Below are positions 35,582-44,581 of a stretch of DNA of 64,000 nucleotides, one piece after another; the stretch's first letter is position 1, and each line of letters opens with the position of its first letter. The stretch lies in NCBI RefSeq assembly GCF_050613185.1, contig NZ_CP192511.1, positions 868,001-932,000 of the forward strand, in the 5' to 3' direction. The notes below the pieces were generated by a model. It was given only the letters and a program-made list of their open reading frames with translations. It made no database searches and had not been told where the DNA came from. The translations under genes and the position numbers were made by a program. The DNA is from Chelonobacter sp050613185 (lineage in GTDB: Bacteria > Pseudomonadota > Gammaproteobacteria > Enterobacterales > Pasteurellaceae).

Positions 35582-36450
35582 TTAATGAACGGATTGAGTT
35601 CGATATTGTATCGGGCTTAATCCTTTTAATCTTACTTGAATTCGTTCAGTATTGTAATACTCAATATATTGATGAACCGCCTGCTCAATGTCATCTGCCG
35701 TATCAAATTGCTGAACATAAAAACATTCTGTCTTCAGCCTGCCGAAAAACTTTCCATTGTGCCATTATCTAAGCAGTTTCCCTTTCTTGACATACTGATT
35801 TGAATTTGATTATCTGCCAATATCTTGCGATAAGACGGCATTTGATACTGCCGGCCTTGGTCTGAATGTAATATCGGCGTTGCCTCCTTCGGGAGCTTAT
35901 TCACGGCTTGTCGCAACATCTGCTCAACCAGTGCCCGGTTTGGACGACGACCAAGTTGATAGGCAATCACTTCATTATTAGATAAGTCTAAAATCGGCGA
36001 TAAATACACTTTATTGCCGTCTTTCGCTTTGAATTCAGTGACATCGGTCACTAATTTCTCGTAGGCATTTTCCGCCGTAAAATGACGTACTAACAGATTA
36101 TCAGCAATTCGACCCACTTCACCTCTGTAAGAACAATATTTCCGTTTTTTCCTCCCTTTCACCTGTAAGCCCATCATCTGAATCAAACGTTGCACCTTTT
36201 TGTGATTGACCGTACCGAGTGCCAATGTCACTCGGCGATAGCCATACTGCGGATTCTCTCGTTTAATTTGACGGATTTCCGCTTTTAAATCGGCCTCTTT
36301 ATCTGTCTTCGGTTGTTGATGGTAAAAGTAAGTGCTTCGAGCTAACTTAATGATATCTAATAATAAATTAAGCGGAAAATCACCGTTTAAGGCTTTAACA
36401 ATTTCTGCCTTTCGGCTTCGTCTTTCAGGGATAATTCCATCGACTTTTTT
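35582..36450 (-). pseudogene. IS150-type transposase OrfB, frameshifted
   Basis: After the slippery A6G, the -1 frame reads KKVDGIIPERRSRKAEIVKAL and NPQYGYRRVTLALG, then the DDE integrase core: TDVTEFKAKDGNKVYL, HSDQGRQYQMPSY and DNGTMESF. The frame breaks at a run of five A's (35745-35749) where six would keep ESFFGRLKTECFYVQQF in frame. The last 50 or so codons continue in another frame to a stop at 35582. The missing base separates the catalytic Glu from the C-terminus and should inactivate the enzyme unless slippage restores it. Confidence 0.85.
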
Positions 36451-36908
36451 AAGATGGCATTCTCCGCACGCAAACGTAAATTCTCTTGTTCTAATTGTTT
36501 TAACGGCGTTAATGGCTTAACGTGTTTTTTCGATTTATTCGGTTTATTCACGGCTGGTCGTCCTTTGGGCTTATCAATCAGTCCATTTATGCCAAATTGT
36601 TTGAATCGTTGCAACCATTTAGAAATAACAGTGCCTCCTGAGATACCCAAGGTTAAGGCGATGTGTTCAAGGGAGAACAGCCCTTGTCGGGCTAATTTGA
36701 CGGCTTGAAGCTTTTCTTCGACGGTAAATTTTCGGGCAGTATGTTTGACTCGCAAGCCATCTGAGCCCGCATGTTGATATTGTGCAACCCAGTGACGAAT
36801 ACAGCGTAGTGGAACTTGAACGTGTTTTGATGTTTGACGAAGGGATTGAGCATGTTGAAAGTAATATTCAACTGTGTGTTGTTTAAATGCTTGGGTATAT
36901 TTAGTCAT
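36387..36908 (-). CDS. IS150-type transposase OrfA (helix-turn-helix)
   Basis: About 173 residues from the ATG at 36908. It has two helix-turn-helix segments (TVEYYFQHAQSLRQTSKHVQV and LARQGLFSLEHIALTLGISGG) and a C-terminal leucine-zipper-like stretch LEQENLRLRAENAILKKS. It binds the IS ends and supplies the N-terminus of the OrfAB fusion by -1 frameshifting. It appears intact. Confidence 0.88.
   Translation of the reverse strand: MTKYTQAFKQHTVEYYFQHAQSLRQTSKHVQVPLRCIRHWVAQYQHAGSDGLRVKHTARKFTVEEKLQAVKLARQGLFSLEHIALTLGISGGTVISKWLQRFKQFGINGLIDKPKGRPAVNKPNKSKKHVKPLTPLKQLEQENLRLRAENAILKKSMELSLKDEAERQKLLKP
36444..36450 (-). promoter_or_regulatory. programmed -1 frameshift site of the IS
   Basis: The minus-strand heptamer AAAAAAG lies in the codons TTA AAA AAG of orfA. 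Shifting back one base joins it to the orfB frame (KKVDGIIPERR), exactly as in IS150. Confidence 0.75.
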
Positions 36909-36971
36909 AAAAATCTGCACCTTAGTCAGTTGGTTTTGCAGTCCAACTTTTGGGGGCAGATTACTTTTCAC

Positions 36972-38228
36972 TCAAAGTGCGGTTTTTGCTTTGTTTGTTT
37001 TGCTACTGTCAAACCACCACTTTTCAACCGCCCAAGCACTGCATACCGCCAATGCCAACGGCAGCAACATTGCGGCGGAAGTGCGGCTCAATTCCAAGGC
37101 GAACACTATCGCGGTCAGTGGCATTTTGAGAGAAATCGCGAGAAAAGCGGTGGCGCCGATCAGGGCGGCACTTTCGAGCGAAATCGGTGGTAAAAATTGG
37201 TTCCAGCCCAACGCCAACGAAAATGCCAAGATACTGCCGAGCATCATCGACGGCGTAATCAAGCCGCCATACGCGCCCGCTGCCAAGGCGAGCAACACCA
37301 CCAGCCATTTCATCGCGAATAATGCCAAACCGTCATGCCAATTCAGCAACCCGGCAAATGCCAACTGGTTGCCCGCTTTGCCGTTGCCCAGCACATCGGG
37401 AAATGCTATCGCCACCACGCCGATTAAACTGAACAACAAAATTGCCAAGGGAATAATCCGTTTATCCGTGCGTGGTAAAAACGGCACAAGTGCGGTGGTA
37501 TAACGGAACAGTTTGACCACCGGCGTGATCAACAAACCGAGCGACAGCGCGAACCACAGCAGGGCATGATTAACTTCGCTGTCGCTTAAATGATATTGCA
37601 CCAAATCACCCAAGGTGTAACGCACCACCATGGTGGCGGTGAGCGAGGTCAGCAAGGCGGCGAAGATAACCCTTCTGTTGATTGCCACCACCAAGGTTTC
37701 CAGAATAAAAACCGTTGCCGCCAACGGCACATTATACACCGCCGCCAACCCGGCACCGGCGGCGCAGGCAATCAACAGCGCAGCATCGTCATCGCTTAAT
37801 TTTGCCCGTTTAATCCACACCGAGGCAAATGCCGCGCTCATTTCGCGCGGCGCGCTTTCACGCCCTAATGGCGAGCCCAAGCCGACGGTGATAATTTGCA
37901 GCAGGGCGTGGCAAACGGTGGTAAAAAACGGCATACCTTGTTGCGGCGCCGCCATTGCCGCTTTAAAACCGACTAATTTAGCCCCCCAACGTTGAATGGC
38001 ATACCAACCGAAACCGACCAACAACCCGCATAGCGTCAACACTAACCAACGGCGGTTCGGTTCGGCTTGCTCAACGCCGACGCGAAACGGCAAATTTTCA
38101 CCATTTAAGGCATAAGCAAAGGCATGATGTTGCACAAAATGCATTAATTCGGTTAGTGCGAAGCCGACTAAGCCGGCAATAATGCCAATTACCAACAATG
38201 AAACAAATAAACGCAAACCAATCGACAT
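36972..38228 (-). CDS. CLC-family chloride channel/antiporter
   Basis: About 418 residues from the ATG at 38228, behind AGGTGG; a GTG three codons earlier overlaps that site. It is a hydrophobic CLC protein with the conserved central block LGSPLGRESAPREMSAAFAS, where GRES replaces the common GREG but keeps the gating glutamate, and GAYGGLITPSMMLGS in place of GGIFAPML. The N-terminal GSGIP motif is not recognisable. It probably moves chloride or another halide across the inner membrane. It lies 17 bases behind the Tag-like gene in the glpR operon and its stop is 8 bases from the IS end, its last codons formed by an uptake sequence. Confidence 0.85.
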   Translation of the reverse strand: MSIGLRLFVSLLVIGIIAGLVGFALTELMHFVQHHAFAYALNGENLPFRVGVEQAEPNRRWLVLTLCGLLVGFGWYAIQRWGAKLVGFKAAMAAPQQGMPFFTTVCHALLQIITVGLGSPLGRESAPREMSAAFASVWIKRAKLSDDDAALLIACAAGAGLAAVYNVPLAATVFILETLVVAINRRVIFAALLTSLTATMVVRYTLGDLVQYHLSDSEVNHALLWFALSLGLLITPVVKLFRYTTALVPFLPRTDKRIIPLAILLFSLIGVVAIAFPDVLGNGKAGNQLAFAGLLNWHDGLALFAMKWLVVLLALAAGAYGGLITPSMMLGSILAFSLALGWNQFLPPISLESAALIGATAFLAISLKMPLTAIVFALELSRTSAAMLLPLALAVCSAWAVEKWWFDSSKTNKAKTAL

Positions 38229-38244
38229 GTTAGCCACCTATGTT

Positions 38245-38919
38245 TTAATCACCCATACTGAACGCCACAATCTGGCTGATATGTGCCAGCGGACGCCCGC
38301 TTTGTTGTTGCCATTCGGCGAAAACCTGTTGCGCAATCGCAAAATTGCGTTGGGTTTGAATGCCGCCGTCAATCAGTTTATGCGTGCGCAGGTAGGCTTC
38401 GACATCGTGGGTGAGTAAAAAAGTGTCTTTGCCGAGCGCCCGTAGACTGTAAGCGCCTGTGTTGCCGCCCAAACGCTTGCCGTGTTTTTTCAAATACTGC
38501 CAAAGTGCGGTGATGTTATTGCTGTCCCACTCGGCAATCAGCTTGGAAAAGCCGCCGTTCAGATTGGCTTCGTGAATCATCTGCGCATTGTATTTAATCG
38601 TTTCCACTTTCGGCCAATAACGGATAATACCCGGATCCTGCGCTTTCTTTTCCCACAATTCATCGGGCATCAGCAGCAGTTTTTCAATCTCAAAGCCCCA
38701 AAACACCTGCTCGAAGTTGTCCCATTTTTTGTTCACTACCTGCCAGACAATGCCGCATTGGAATACTTTGCGCGTCATTTCCGCCAGCCAGCGGTGATCG
38801 GGCACTTGCGCCAGTTCCTCGGCGGTTTTTATCTTGCACAAGCGCGCTTCCAGTTGCGCCGCACCGCCTTTGTGTGCGGCGGCACGCTGATAAATATCCT
38901 CGAATTTTTCTAAAATCAT
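38245..38919 (-). CDS. DNA-3-methyladenine glycosylase I-like protein
   Basis: About 224 residues from the ATG at 38919, which overlaps the glpR stop as ATGA. The part WQVVNKKWDNFEQVFWGFEIEKLLLM and AQDPGIIRYWPKVETIKYNAQ resembles the Tag helix-hairpin region (DAGIIRHRGKIQAIIGNAR in E. coli). The zinc-binding Cys/His set of classic Tag is not evident, and the N-terminus differs, so it is a divergent member of the family. It may excise alkylated adenine; the activity is inferred. It is co-transcribed with glpR and the CLC gene. Confidence 0.7.
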   Translation of the reverse strand: MILEKFEDIYQRAAAHKGGAAQLEARLCKIKTAEELAQVPDHRWLAEMTRKVFQCGIVWQVVNKKWDNFEQVFWGFEIEKLLLMPDELWEKKAQDPGIIRYWPKVETIKYNAQMIHEANLNGGFSKLIAEWDSNNITALWQYLKKHGKRLGGNTGAYSLRALGKDTFLLTHDVEAYLRTHKLIDGGIQTQRNFAIAQQVFAEWQQQSGRPLAHISQIVAFSMGD

Positions 38920-39680
38920 GCTGATTTGCAAATCTCCAGTTGCACATTGGCTTGTTGTAACAAGTCGCAAATTTTCTCACTCGGCTCACGGTCAGTCAGC
39001 ACCACGTCCAGCTCTTGAATTGCCGCCAAACACACCGTGGCATGACGGTTAAATTTGGAATGGTCGATCGGCAGCAACACCTTGCGCGAGGCTTTCATCA
39101 GCGCACGTTTCACCTGCACTTCATGAAAATCGTAATCCAACAGCGTGCCGTCCTCATCAATTGCGCTAATGCCCAAAATGCCGTAATCCAAACGGAATTG
39201 GGAAATAAAATCCACCGTTGCCTCGCCGATCATACCGCCGTCTTCGCGTAAATTACCGCCGGCAATCGTAATATTAAAATCGGCTTTTTTCATCAAAATA
39301 TACGCCGCATTCAGATTGTTGGTCACAATTTGCAGGTGTTGATGATCCAACAGCGCATGGGCGACCGCTTCCGGGGTCGAGCCGATGTCGATAAACAGGG
39401 ATGAACCGTTCGGAATCAGGCTTGCCACCCGCTTGGCAATCGCCTCTTTTTCTTTGGAAAAGAAATGCTTACGCTCTTGATAATCACTGTTTTCAATACT
39501 GGAAGGAGAGGCTGCGCCGCCATGATGACGGCGAATCAAATTTTGCTCTGCCAACTCATTCAGATCACGCCGAATGGTTTGCGAGGTCACCTTAAACACC
39601 GCCACCAAATCCTCGGTGCTGATATAACCTTGTTGCAGCACCAATTCGACAATTTGCTTATGGCGTAGCGACTGTTTCAT
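38916..39680 (-). CDS. glpR: glycerol-3-phosphate regulon repressor
   Basis: A 254-residue DeoR-family repressor matching E. coli GlpR throughout: RHKQIVELVLQQGYISTEDLV, QTIRRDLNELAEQNLIRRHH, GSTPEAVAHALLDH, IVTNNLNAAYILM and GEATVDFISQFRLDYGILG. It senses glycerol 3-phosphate and represses glp genes, none of which is in the window. It is the first gene of the glpR-tag-clc unit, with a 4-base overlap to the next gene. Confidence 0.93.
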   Translation of the reverse strand: MKQSLRHKQIVELVLQQGYISTEDLVAVFKVTSQTIRRDLNELAEQNLIRRHHGGAASPSSIENSDYQERKHFFSKEKEAIAKRVASLIPNGSSLFIDIGSTPEAVAHALLDHQHLQIVTNNLNAAYILMKKADFNITIAGGNLREDGGMIGEATVDFISQFRLDYGILGISAIDEDGTLLDYDFHEVQVKRALMKASRKVLLPIDHSKFNRHATVCLAAIQELDVVLTDREPSEKICDLLQQANVQLEICKSA

Positions 39681-39768
39681 AATTTCTCCTTTTTATGTTC
39701 ATTTTTTATATGATTTTACCTCAAACGAAATAAAATTAGGGCGCTTGGATAAAAAATTAAACAAAAAA

Positions 39769-39803
39769 ACCGCACTTTGCTGGTTTTAGATACAAAGTGC
39801 GGT
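39769..39803 (-). terminator. paired uptake-sequence terminator behind clpB
   Basis: ACCGCACTTTG and CAAAGTGCGGT, two Hin uptake sequences in opposite orientation, form an 11-bp stem with a 13-base loop. On the minus strand a run of seven T's follows. It lies 21 bases after the clpB stop. Confidence 0.88.
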
Positions 39804-39823
39804 CAAGATTATGCGCCTCAGTC

Positions 39824-42397
39824 TTATTGGCTTGCAATCACCCGGTTATCCACCACATCGACGGTCACCGGTTTGCCCGGTAGTAATTTGCCGGACAAAA
39901 TTTGCTGCGCCAACGGATTTTCAATTTCCTGTTGGATTGCGCGTTTCAGCGGACGTGCGCCGTAAATCGGGTCGTAGCCGACGTTGCCGATAAAATCCAA
40001 CGCTGCCGGGCTGAACCCAATTTGGTAACCGTGCGCCTGCATACGCTTGCTCAGGCGTTGCAACTGAATCGAAGCAATCGCTTGAATATTGGCTTTATCC
40101 AACGGGTGGAACACCACGGTTTCATCAATCCGGTTGATAAATTCCGGACGGAAATGGCGGCTGACCACCGACATCACCAGCTCTTTCACCGAGCCGTAAT
40201 CCAAGTCGTTCACGTTTTCCTGAATCAGATCCGAACCCAAGTTGGAGGTCATAATCACCACCGTATTGCGGAAATCGACGGTGCGTCCTTGTCCGTCGGT
40301 CAAACGTCCGTCGTCCAACACTTGCAACAGAATGTTGAACACATCGTGGTGCGCTTTTTCCACTTCGTCGAGCAAAATCACCGAATACGGGCGGCGGCGT
40401 ACGGCTTCGGTCAGATAACCGCCCTCTTCGTAGCCGACATAGCCCGGAGGCGCGCCGACCAAGCGTGACACACTGTGTTTCTCCATAAATTCGGACATAT
40501 CGATCCGAATCATCGCGTCGTCGCTGTCGAACATAAACTGCGCTAAGGTTTTGCACAGCTCGGTTTTACCCACCCCGGTCGGGCCTAAGAACAGGAACGA
40601 ACCAATCGGACGGTTCGGATCCGCCAAACCGGCGCGGCTGCGGCGAATCGCATTGGCGACCGCTTCCACCGCTTCGCTTTGCCCGATCACCCGTTTGTGC
40701 AATTCGTCTTCCATGCGCAGCAGTTTCTCTTTTTCGCCTTCCATCATGCGGGCAACCGGAATGCCGGTCGCACGCGACAACACTTCGGCGATCTCCTCGT
40801 CGGTAACGCGATAACGCAACAAGGTCATCTCTTTGCCTTCCGACGCTTCCGCTTGCTGCAACTGTTTTTCCAGCTCCGGAATCAAGCCGTATTGCAACTC
40901 CGACATTTTGGCGAAATCGCTGGCGCGGCGCGCTTGTTCCATTTGGGTGCGAGCGTTATCCAGCTCGGCTTTAATGTGTTGCGTGCCGGACAGGGCGGCT
41001 TTTTCGCTTTTCCACACCTCTTCCAATTCGGAATACTCACGCTCTTTTTCGCTCAGTTCGGTTTCCAACATTTGCAAGCGTTTACGGCTGGCGTCATCAT
41101 CTTCTTTTTGCAACGCCTGTTGTTCCAGTTTTAACTGGATAATCCGCCGCTCCAAGCGATCCAACGGTTGCGGTTTGGAATCGATTTCCATGCGGATACT
41201 CGATGCCGCCTCGTCGATCAAATCAATCGCTTTATCCGGCAATTGGCGGTCGGAAATATAACGGTGCGAAAGCGTCGCCGCCGCCACAATCGCCGGATCG
41301 GTGATCTGCACATGGTGGTGAATTTCATACCGCTCTTTCAAACCGCGCAAAATCGCAATTGTGTCTTCCACGCTCGGTTCGTCCACCAGCACTTTTTGGA
41401 AACGCCGCTCCAACGCCGCGTCTTTTTCGATATATTGGCGGTATTCATCAAGCGTAGTCGCGCCGACGCAGTGCAACTCGCCGCGCGCCAACGCCGGTTT
41501 CAGCATATTGCCGGCGTCCATTGCGCCGTCGGATTTGCCCGCGCCGACCATGGTGTGAATTTCGTCGATAAACAAAATCACCCGCCCTTCTTCTTTCGCC
41601 AGTTCGTTTAATACGCCTTTCAAACGCTCTTCAAACTCCCCGCGATATTTCGCACCGGCAATCAGTGCCCCCATATCCAGCGATAACACCCGTTTATTGC
41701 GCAGGCCTTCCGGCACTTCGCCGTTGACAATCCGCTGCGCCAAGCCTTCGACAATCGCGGTTTTACCCACGCCCGGCTCACCGATCAGCACCGGATTGTT
41801 TTTAGTGCGGCGTTGCAACACTTGAATCGCACGCCGGATTTCGTCATCACGCCCGATCACCGGATCGAGCTTGCCACTCTCGGCGCGCGCGGTCAGGTCA
41901 ATGGTAAATTTGTCTAACGCTTGGCGTGATTCCTCCGCATTTTGATCGTTCACGCTTTCGCCGCCGCGCATTTTTTGAATTGCCGCTTCCACCGCTTCGG
42001 CTTTCAAGCCGCTTTGGCGCAACACGTTGCCAAGTGCGGTTTTGTCTTCCAATGCCGCCAACACAAACAGCTCGGACGAGATAAATTTATCTTGCCGTTT
42101 TTGTGCCAGCTGATCGCAACGATTGAGCAAGCGCACTAAGCTTTGCGACAATTGCACATCGCCGCTGTTGCCTTCCACTTTTGCCAGACGTGCAATCTCG
42201 GTGGTCAGTTGGCTTTTCAGTTGCGCCACATTCACGCCGCAACTGAGTAACAACGGCTGCACCGAACCGCCTTGTTGGTTGATTAATGCCGCCATCAAAT
42301 GCAGCGGCTCGATATATTGTTGCTCATTGCCTAACGCCAGCGACTGCGCTTCGGCAAGCGCCTGTTGGAATTTGGTGGTAAATTTTTCGATATTCAT
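39824..42397 (-). CDS. clpB: ATP-dependent disaggregase ClpB (Hsp100)
   Basis: An 857-residue hexameric chaperone that, with DnaK, rescues aggregated proteins. It has the Clp N domain, AAA module 1 (Walker A GEPGVGKTAIVEGLA near 205, FIDEIHTMVGAGK), the coiled-coil M domain (about 405-525, LEQQALQKEDDDASRKRL), AAA module 2 (GPTGVGKTELCKTLA near 600, LLDEVEKAHHDVFN) and the C-terminal small domain. Length equals E. coli ClpB. GGAGGATTT precedes the ATG. A sigma-32 promoter lies about 40-65 bases upstream. An internal start for the short form was not evaluated. Confidence 0.97.
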   Translation of the reverse strand: MNIEKFTTKFQQALAEAQSLALGNEQQYIEPLHLMAALINQQGGSVQPLLLSCGVNVAQLKSQLTTEIARLAKVEGNSGDVQLSQSLVRLLNRCDQLAQKRQDKFISSELFVLAALEDKTALGNVLRQSGLKAEAVEAAIQKMRGGESVNDQNAEESRQALDKFTIDLTARAESGKLDPVIGRDDEIRRAIQVLQRRTKNNPVLIGEPGVGKTAIVEGLAQRIVNGEVPEGLRNKRVLSLDMGALIAGAKYRGEFEERLKGVLNELAKEEGRVILFIDEIHTMVGAGKSDGAMDAGNMLKPALARGELHCVGATTLDEYRQYIEKDAALERRFQKVLVDEPSVEDTIAILRGLKERYEIHHHVQITDPAIVAAATLSHRYISDRQLPDKAIDLIDEAASSIRMEIDSKPQPLDRLERRIIQLKLEQQALQKEDDDASRKRLQMLETELSEKEREYSELEEVWKSEKAALSGTQHIKAELDNARTQMEQARRASDFAKMSELQYGLIPELEKQLQQAEASEGKEMTLLRYRVTDEEIAEVLSRATGIPVARMMEGEKEKLLRMEDELHKRVIGQSEAVEAVANAIRRSRAGLADPNRPIGSFLFLGPTGVGKTELCKTLAQFMFDSDDAMIRIDMSEFMEKHSVSRLVGAPPGYVGYEEGGYLTEAVRRRPYSVILLDEVEKAHHDVFNILLQVLDDGRLTDGQGRTVDFRNTVVIMTSNLGSDLIQENVNDLDYGSVKELVMSVVSRHFRPEFINRIDETVVFHPLDKANIQAIASIQLQRLSKRMQAHGYQIGFSPAALDFIGNVGYDPIYGARPLKRAIQQEIENPLAQQILSGKLLPGKPVTVDVVDNRVIASQ

Positions 42398-42435
42398 AAA
42401 AAAATCCTCCTGAATAAATTTTGTTCACGAGGATT

Positions 42436-42463
42436 AAATGGGGATCTAAAACGAGACTTCAAG
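42436..42463 (-). promoter_or_regulatory. sigma-32 (heat-shock) promoter of clpB
   Basis: On the minus strand CTTGAA (42458-42463) and CCCCATTT (42436-42443) are separated by 14 bases, matching the RpoH consensus CTTGAA-N13-15-CCCCATNT completely. It drives clpB, starting at 42397. Confidence 0.9.
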
Positions 42464-42526
42464 CAAAAGTCAAGAAAATATTTTTATCTTTTTGCCTAAA
42501 ACTTCACCGGACAAGCCTCATCAAGG

Positions 42527-43702
42527 CTAAACGGATCGAATCCGTATCGGCTGTTCTTTCGGCAGTAGAAATAATGCCGGCACAACCAAGAGCGCCATCA
42601 GATAAAACGCCCATGCCGGATTGTGTTGATAGGCAAACCCGGCAAGCCACATAAACAGCGCCACACTGAGGCAACACGCCACGCCGGCATACAGCGCCTG
42701 CAACTTGGCAATATCGCCGCTCGGCTGGCCGGAGATAAAGCGCACCGTGGCGAAATGGCACAGAGCAAAGGTAATGCCGTGCAAGGCTTGAATCGGCAGC
42801 AGCAACGCAAAATCGGTAATCGCGCCGGTTAACAGCCAGCGCACAATCGACACCAGCGTGGTGAACAGCAACAATGAATGGAGCGAAATATTTTTAAACA
42901 GTTTTTCGGCAAAGAAAAACACCAACACTTCCGCCGCCACGCTCACGCCCCACAGCCAACCGGTCAGGCTGATGTCGATACCGTTTGCGGTCCAATACAT
43001 CACGCTATAGGCATAATAACTGGCATGGGCGCCCTGAATCAGCGACAGGGCAATCACTAAAAACAGGATATGCCGTCGGCTTAATAAGGCTTGATAGCTG
43101 CCGCCGCGATTTGCCGCCACCGCACTTGCGCCGATCACCGCTTGCGGTTTTAAGCGCGCTTTGAATAAGGTCGAGCCTAAAAACAGACAAAGACAGATCG
43201 CCAGCCACCACATCATATTGCGGTCGCCCCATGCCTGCAAAATATAACCGCCGCTCAAACTCGCCGACATAAATGCCAACGAACCGCTTAATCGGGCGCG
43301 CCCGTAGTTGAAATTGACCTGCTGCTGCCAAGTGCTTGCCAACGAATCGGTGAGCGGAATACCTGAGCCGAAAATCGCATTCAACAGCAATAACAACGGC
43401 ACCAACAACCCGATTTGATCGGGCTTTAACGCCAACATCACCACTAAGCCGATACTGCCCAGAGCCACCAGCCGTAGCAACAGAATCAGATTATCCGGCT
43501 TGCTCCACTGCGAAAACAGCACGGAACCCAAAAAGCGGGCGATATATGCCGCCGCCAATACGCTGCTGATCAGCTCGACCGAATAATTGTGTGCGCTTAA
43601 CCACGCCGGTAAGTAGGGCACAAACACGCCGAAGCTAAAGAAATAGCCGACAAAGCCGCACACCAACCAGGCAAAAGGCGATAATCCCGTTTGTTTCGAC
43701 AT
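42527..43702 (-). CDS. MFS transporter, HcaT/phenylpropionate permease-like
   Basis: A 391-residue protein with about twelve membrane segments. The N-terminus (FAWLVCGFVGYFFSFGVFVPYLPAWL) and the tract NAIFGSGIPLTDSLASTW, NYGRARLSGSLAFMSASLSGGYIL are typical of the HcaT/LacY-related branch (MFS_1_like). Its start overlaps the proC stop by one base (TAATG), so it is translated from the proC message. Its substrate is not known; enterobacterial HcaT has been assigned to 3-phenylpropionate only by context. Confidence 0.85.
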   Translation of the reverse strand: MSKQTGLSPFAWLVCGFVGYFFSFGVFVPYLPAWLSAHNYSVELISSVLAAAYIARFLGSVLFSQWSKPDNLILLLRLVALGSIGLVVMLALKPDQIGLLVPLLLLLNAIFGSGIPLTDSLASTWQQQVNFNYGRARLSGSLAFMSASLSGGYILQAWGDRNMMWWLAICLCLFLGSTLFKARLKPQAVIGASAVAANRGGSYQALLSRRHILFLVIALSLIQGAHASYYAYSVMYWTANGIDISLTGWLWGVSVAAEVLVFFFAEKLFKNISLHSLLLFTTLVSIVRWLLTGAITDFALLLPIQALHGITFALCHFATVRFISGQPSGDIAKLQALYAGVACCLSVALFMWLAGFAYQHNPAWAFYLMALLVVPALFLLPKEQPIRIRSV

Positions 43703-44517
43703 TAAAATAACCGCTCCATTTCCTGCGCCCGCGCCACCGCCGCTTGCATGGCTTGCGCCACCGTTTGCGCCAATTGCCGCTGTTCAAACACCGCGATCGC
43801 CGCCGCGGTGGTGCCGCCTTTGGACGTCACCTGCGCACGCAAAGTCGCAAGATCGGTCTGCGGATTTTCAATCACCATTTGCGCTGCGCCCAACATCGCC
43901 TGTTGAATCAATGCGCGTGCGGTTTGAGGGCTGAGCTGCATATTTACCAGTTCGCTCTGCATGGCTTCCAAAAACAGAAAAAAATACGCGGGGCTGCTGC
44001 CGGAGGCGGCGATCACGCTGTTAATATCGCTTTCGTTTTCCAGCCAACAAATGTTGCCGACCGCCTGCATTAATTCGGCGGCAAAAGTGCGGTCTGCCGC
44101 GCTACTGTGCGGATTGGCAAACAACCCTGTCATGCCTGCCGCCAACAACGACGGCGTGTTCGGCATGGCGCGAATCGCGGCGACCGCACTTGGCAATAAT
44201 TCCGACAACCGTTGTAACGAAATGCCGGCGGCAATTGAAATCACCAGTTTTTGAGCAAAATCCACCCCGGCAAAATCCGCGCAAGCAGCTGCCATCAACT
44301 GTGGTTTCACCGCCAACACCACCACCTCTGCATTTTCTGCCGCCACACGGTTATCCTGCGTGGTTTGCACGCCCAATTCGGCAAGCGCCGCCAATTTCGC
44401 CGCACTCGGATTACTGGCGATAATCTTCGCCGCCGGATAACCGCTGTGCAACAAACCGGCGATAATCGCCCGAGTCATATTGCCCGCGCCGATAAAGGCA
44501 ATTAATTTGTGCTGCAT
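43702..44517 (-). CDS. proC: pyrroline-5-carboxylate reductase
   Basis: A 271-residue enzyme making the last step of proline synthesis with NADPH. The Rossmann loop is FIGAGNMTRAIIAGLLHSGY (9-28); VLAVKPQLM, MPNTPSLLAAGMTGLFAN and the C-terminal GGTTAAAIAVFEQ are diagnostic. An AAGGAAAAG site precedes the ATG. It is divergent from rdgC with 64 bases between starts. Confidence 0.95.
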   Translation of the reverse strand: MQHKLIAFIGAGNMTRAIIAGLLHSGYPAAKIIASNPSAAKLAALAELGVQTTQDNRVAAENAEVVVLAVKPQLMAAACADFAGVDFAQKLVISIAAGISLQRLSELLPSAVAAIRAMPNTPSLLAAGMTGLFANPHSSAADRTFAAELMQAVGNICWLENESDINSVIAASGSSPAYFFLFLEAMQSELVNMQLSPQTARALIQQAMLGAAQMVIENPQTDLATLRAQVTSKGGTTAAAIAVFEQRQLAQTVAQAMQAAVARAQEMERLF

Positions 44518-44581
44518 AGGCTTTTCCTTGTTACAATGTCCACCAATTTCGCCATTCTAACATAAGCAGGAAAACAGATTG

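Larger units (their letters stand above)
35555..36963 (-). mobile_element. IS3-family (IS150 group) insertion sequence, degenerate
   Basis: About 1.41 kb, close to IS150's 1.44 kb. The ends are imperfect inverted repeats: left TGATCTGACCCTAAAAAG then TTGGACTGC, right (reverse complement) TAATCTGCCCCCAAAAG then TTGGACTGC. It carries orfA and a -1-shifted orfB on the minus strand. No matching short target duplication is visible (flanks end GGTT and begin CTTTT), and the flanking genes are unrelated halves (narQ fragment and CLC 3' end), which suggests a deletion or recombination at the element. orfB has an extra frameshift, so the copy is probably immobile. Confidence 0.9.

Noticed and set aside
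39902..41611. Several plus-strand frames of 90-190 codons within clpB
   Set aside because: All are mirror frames of clpB without start signals or family similarity.
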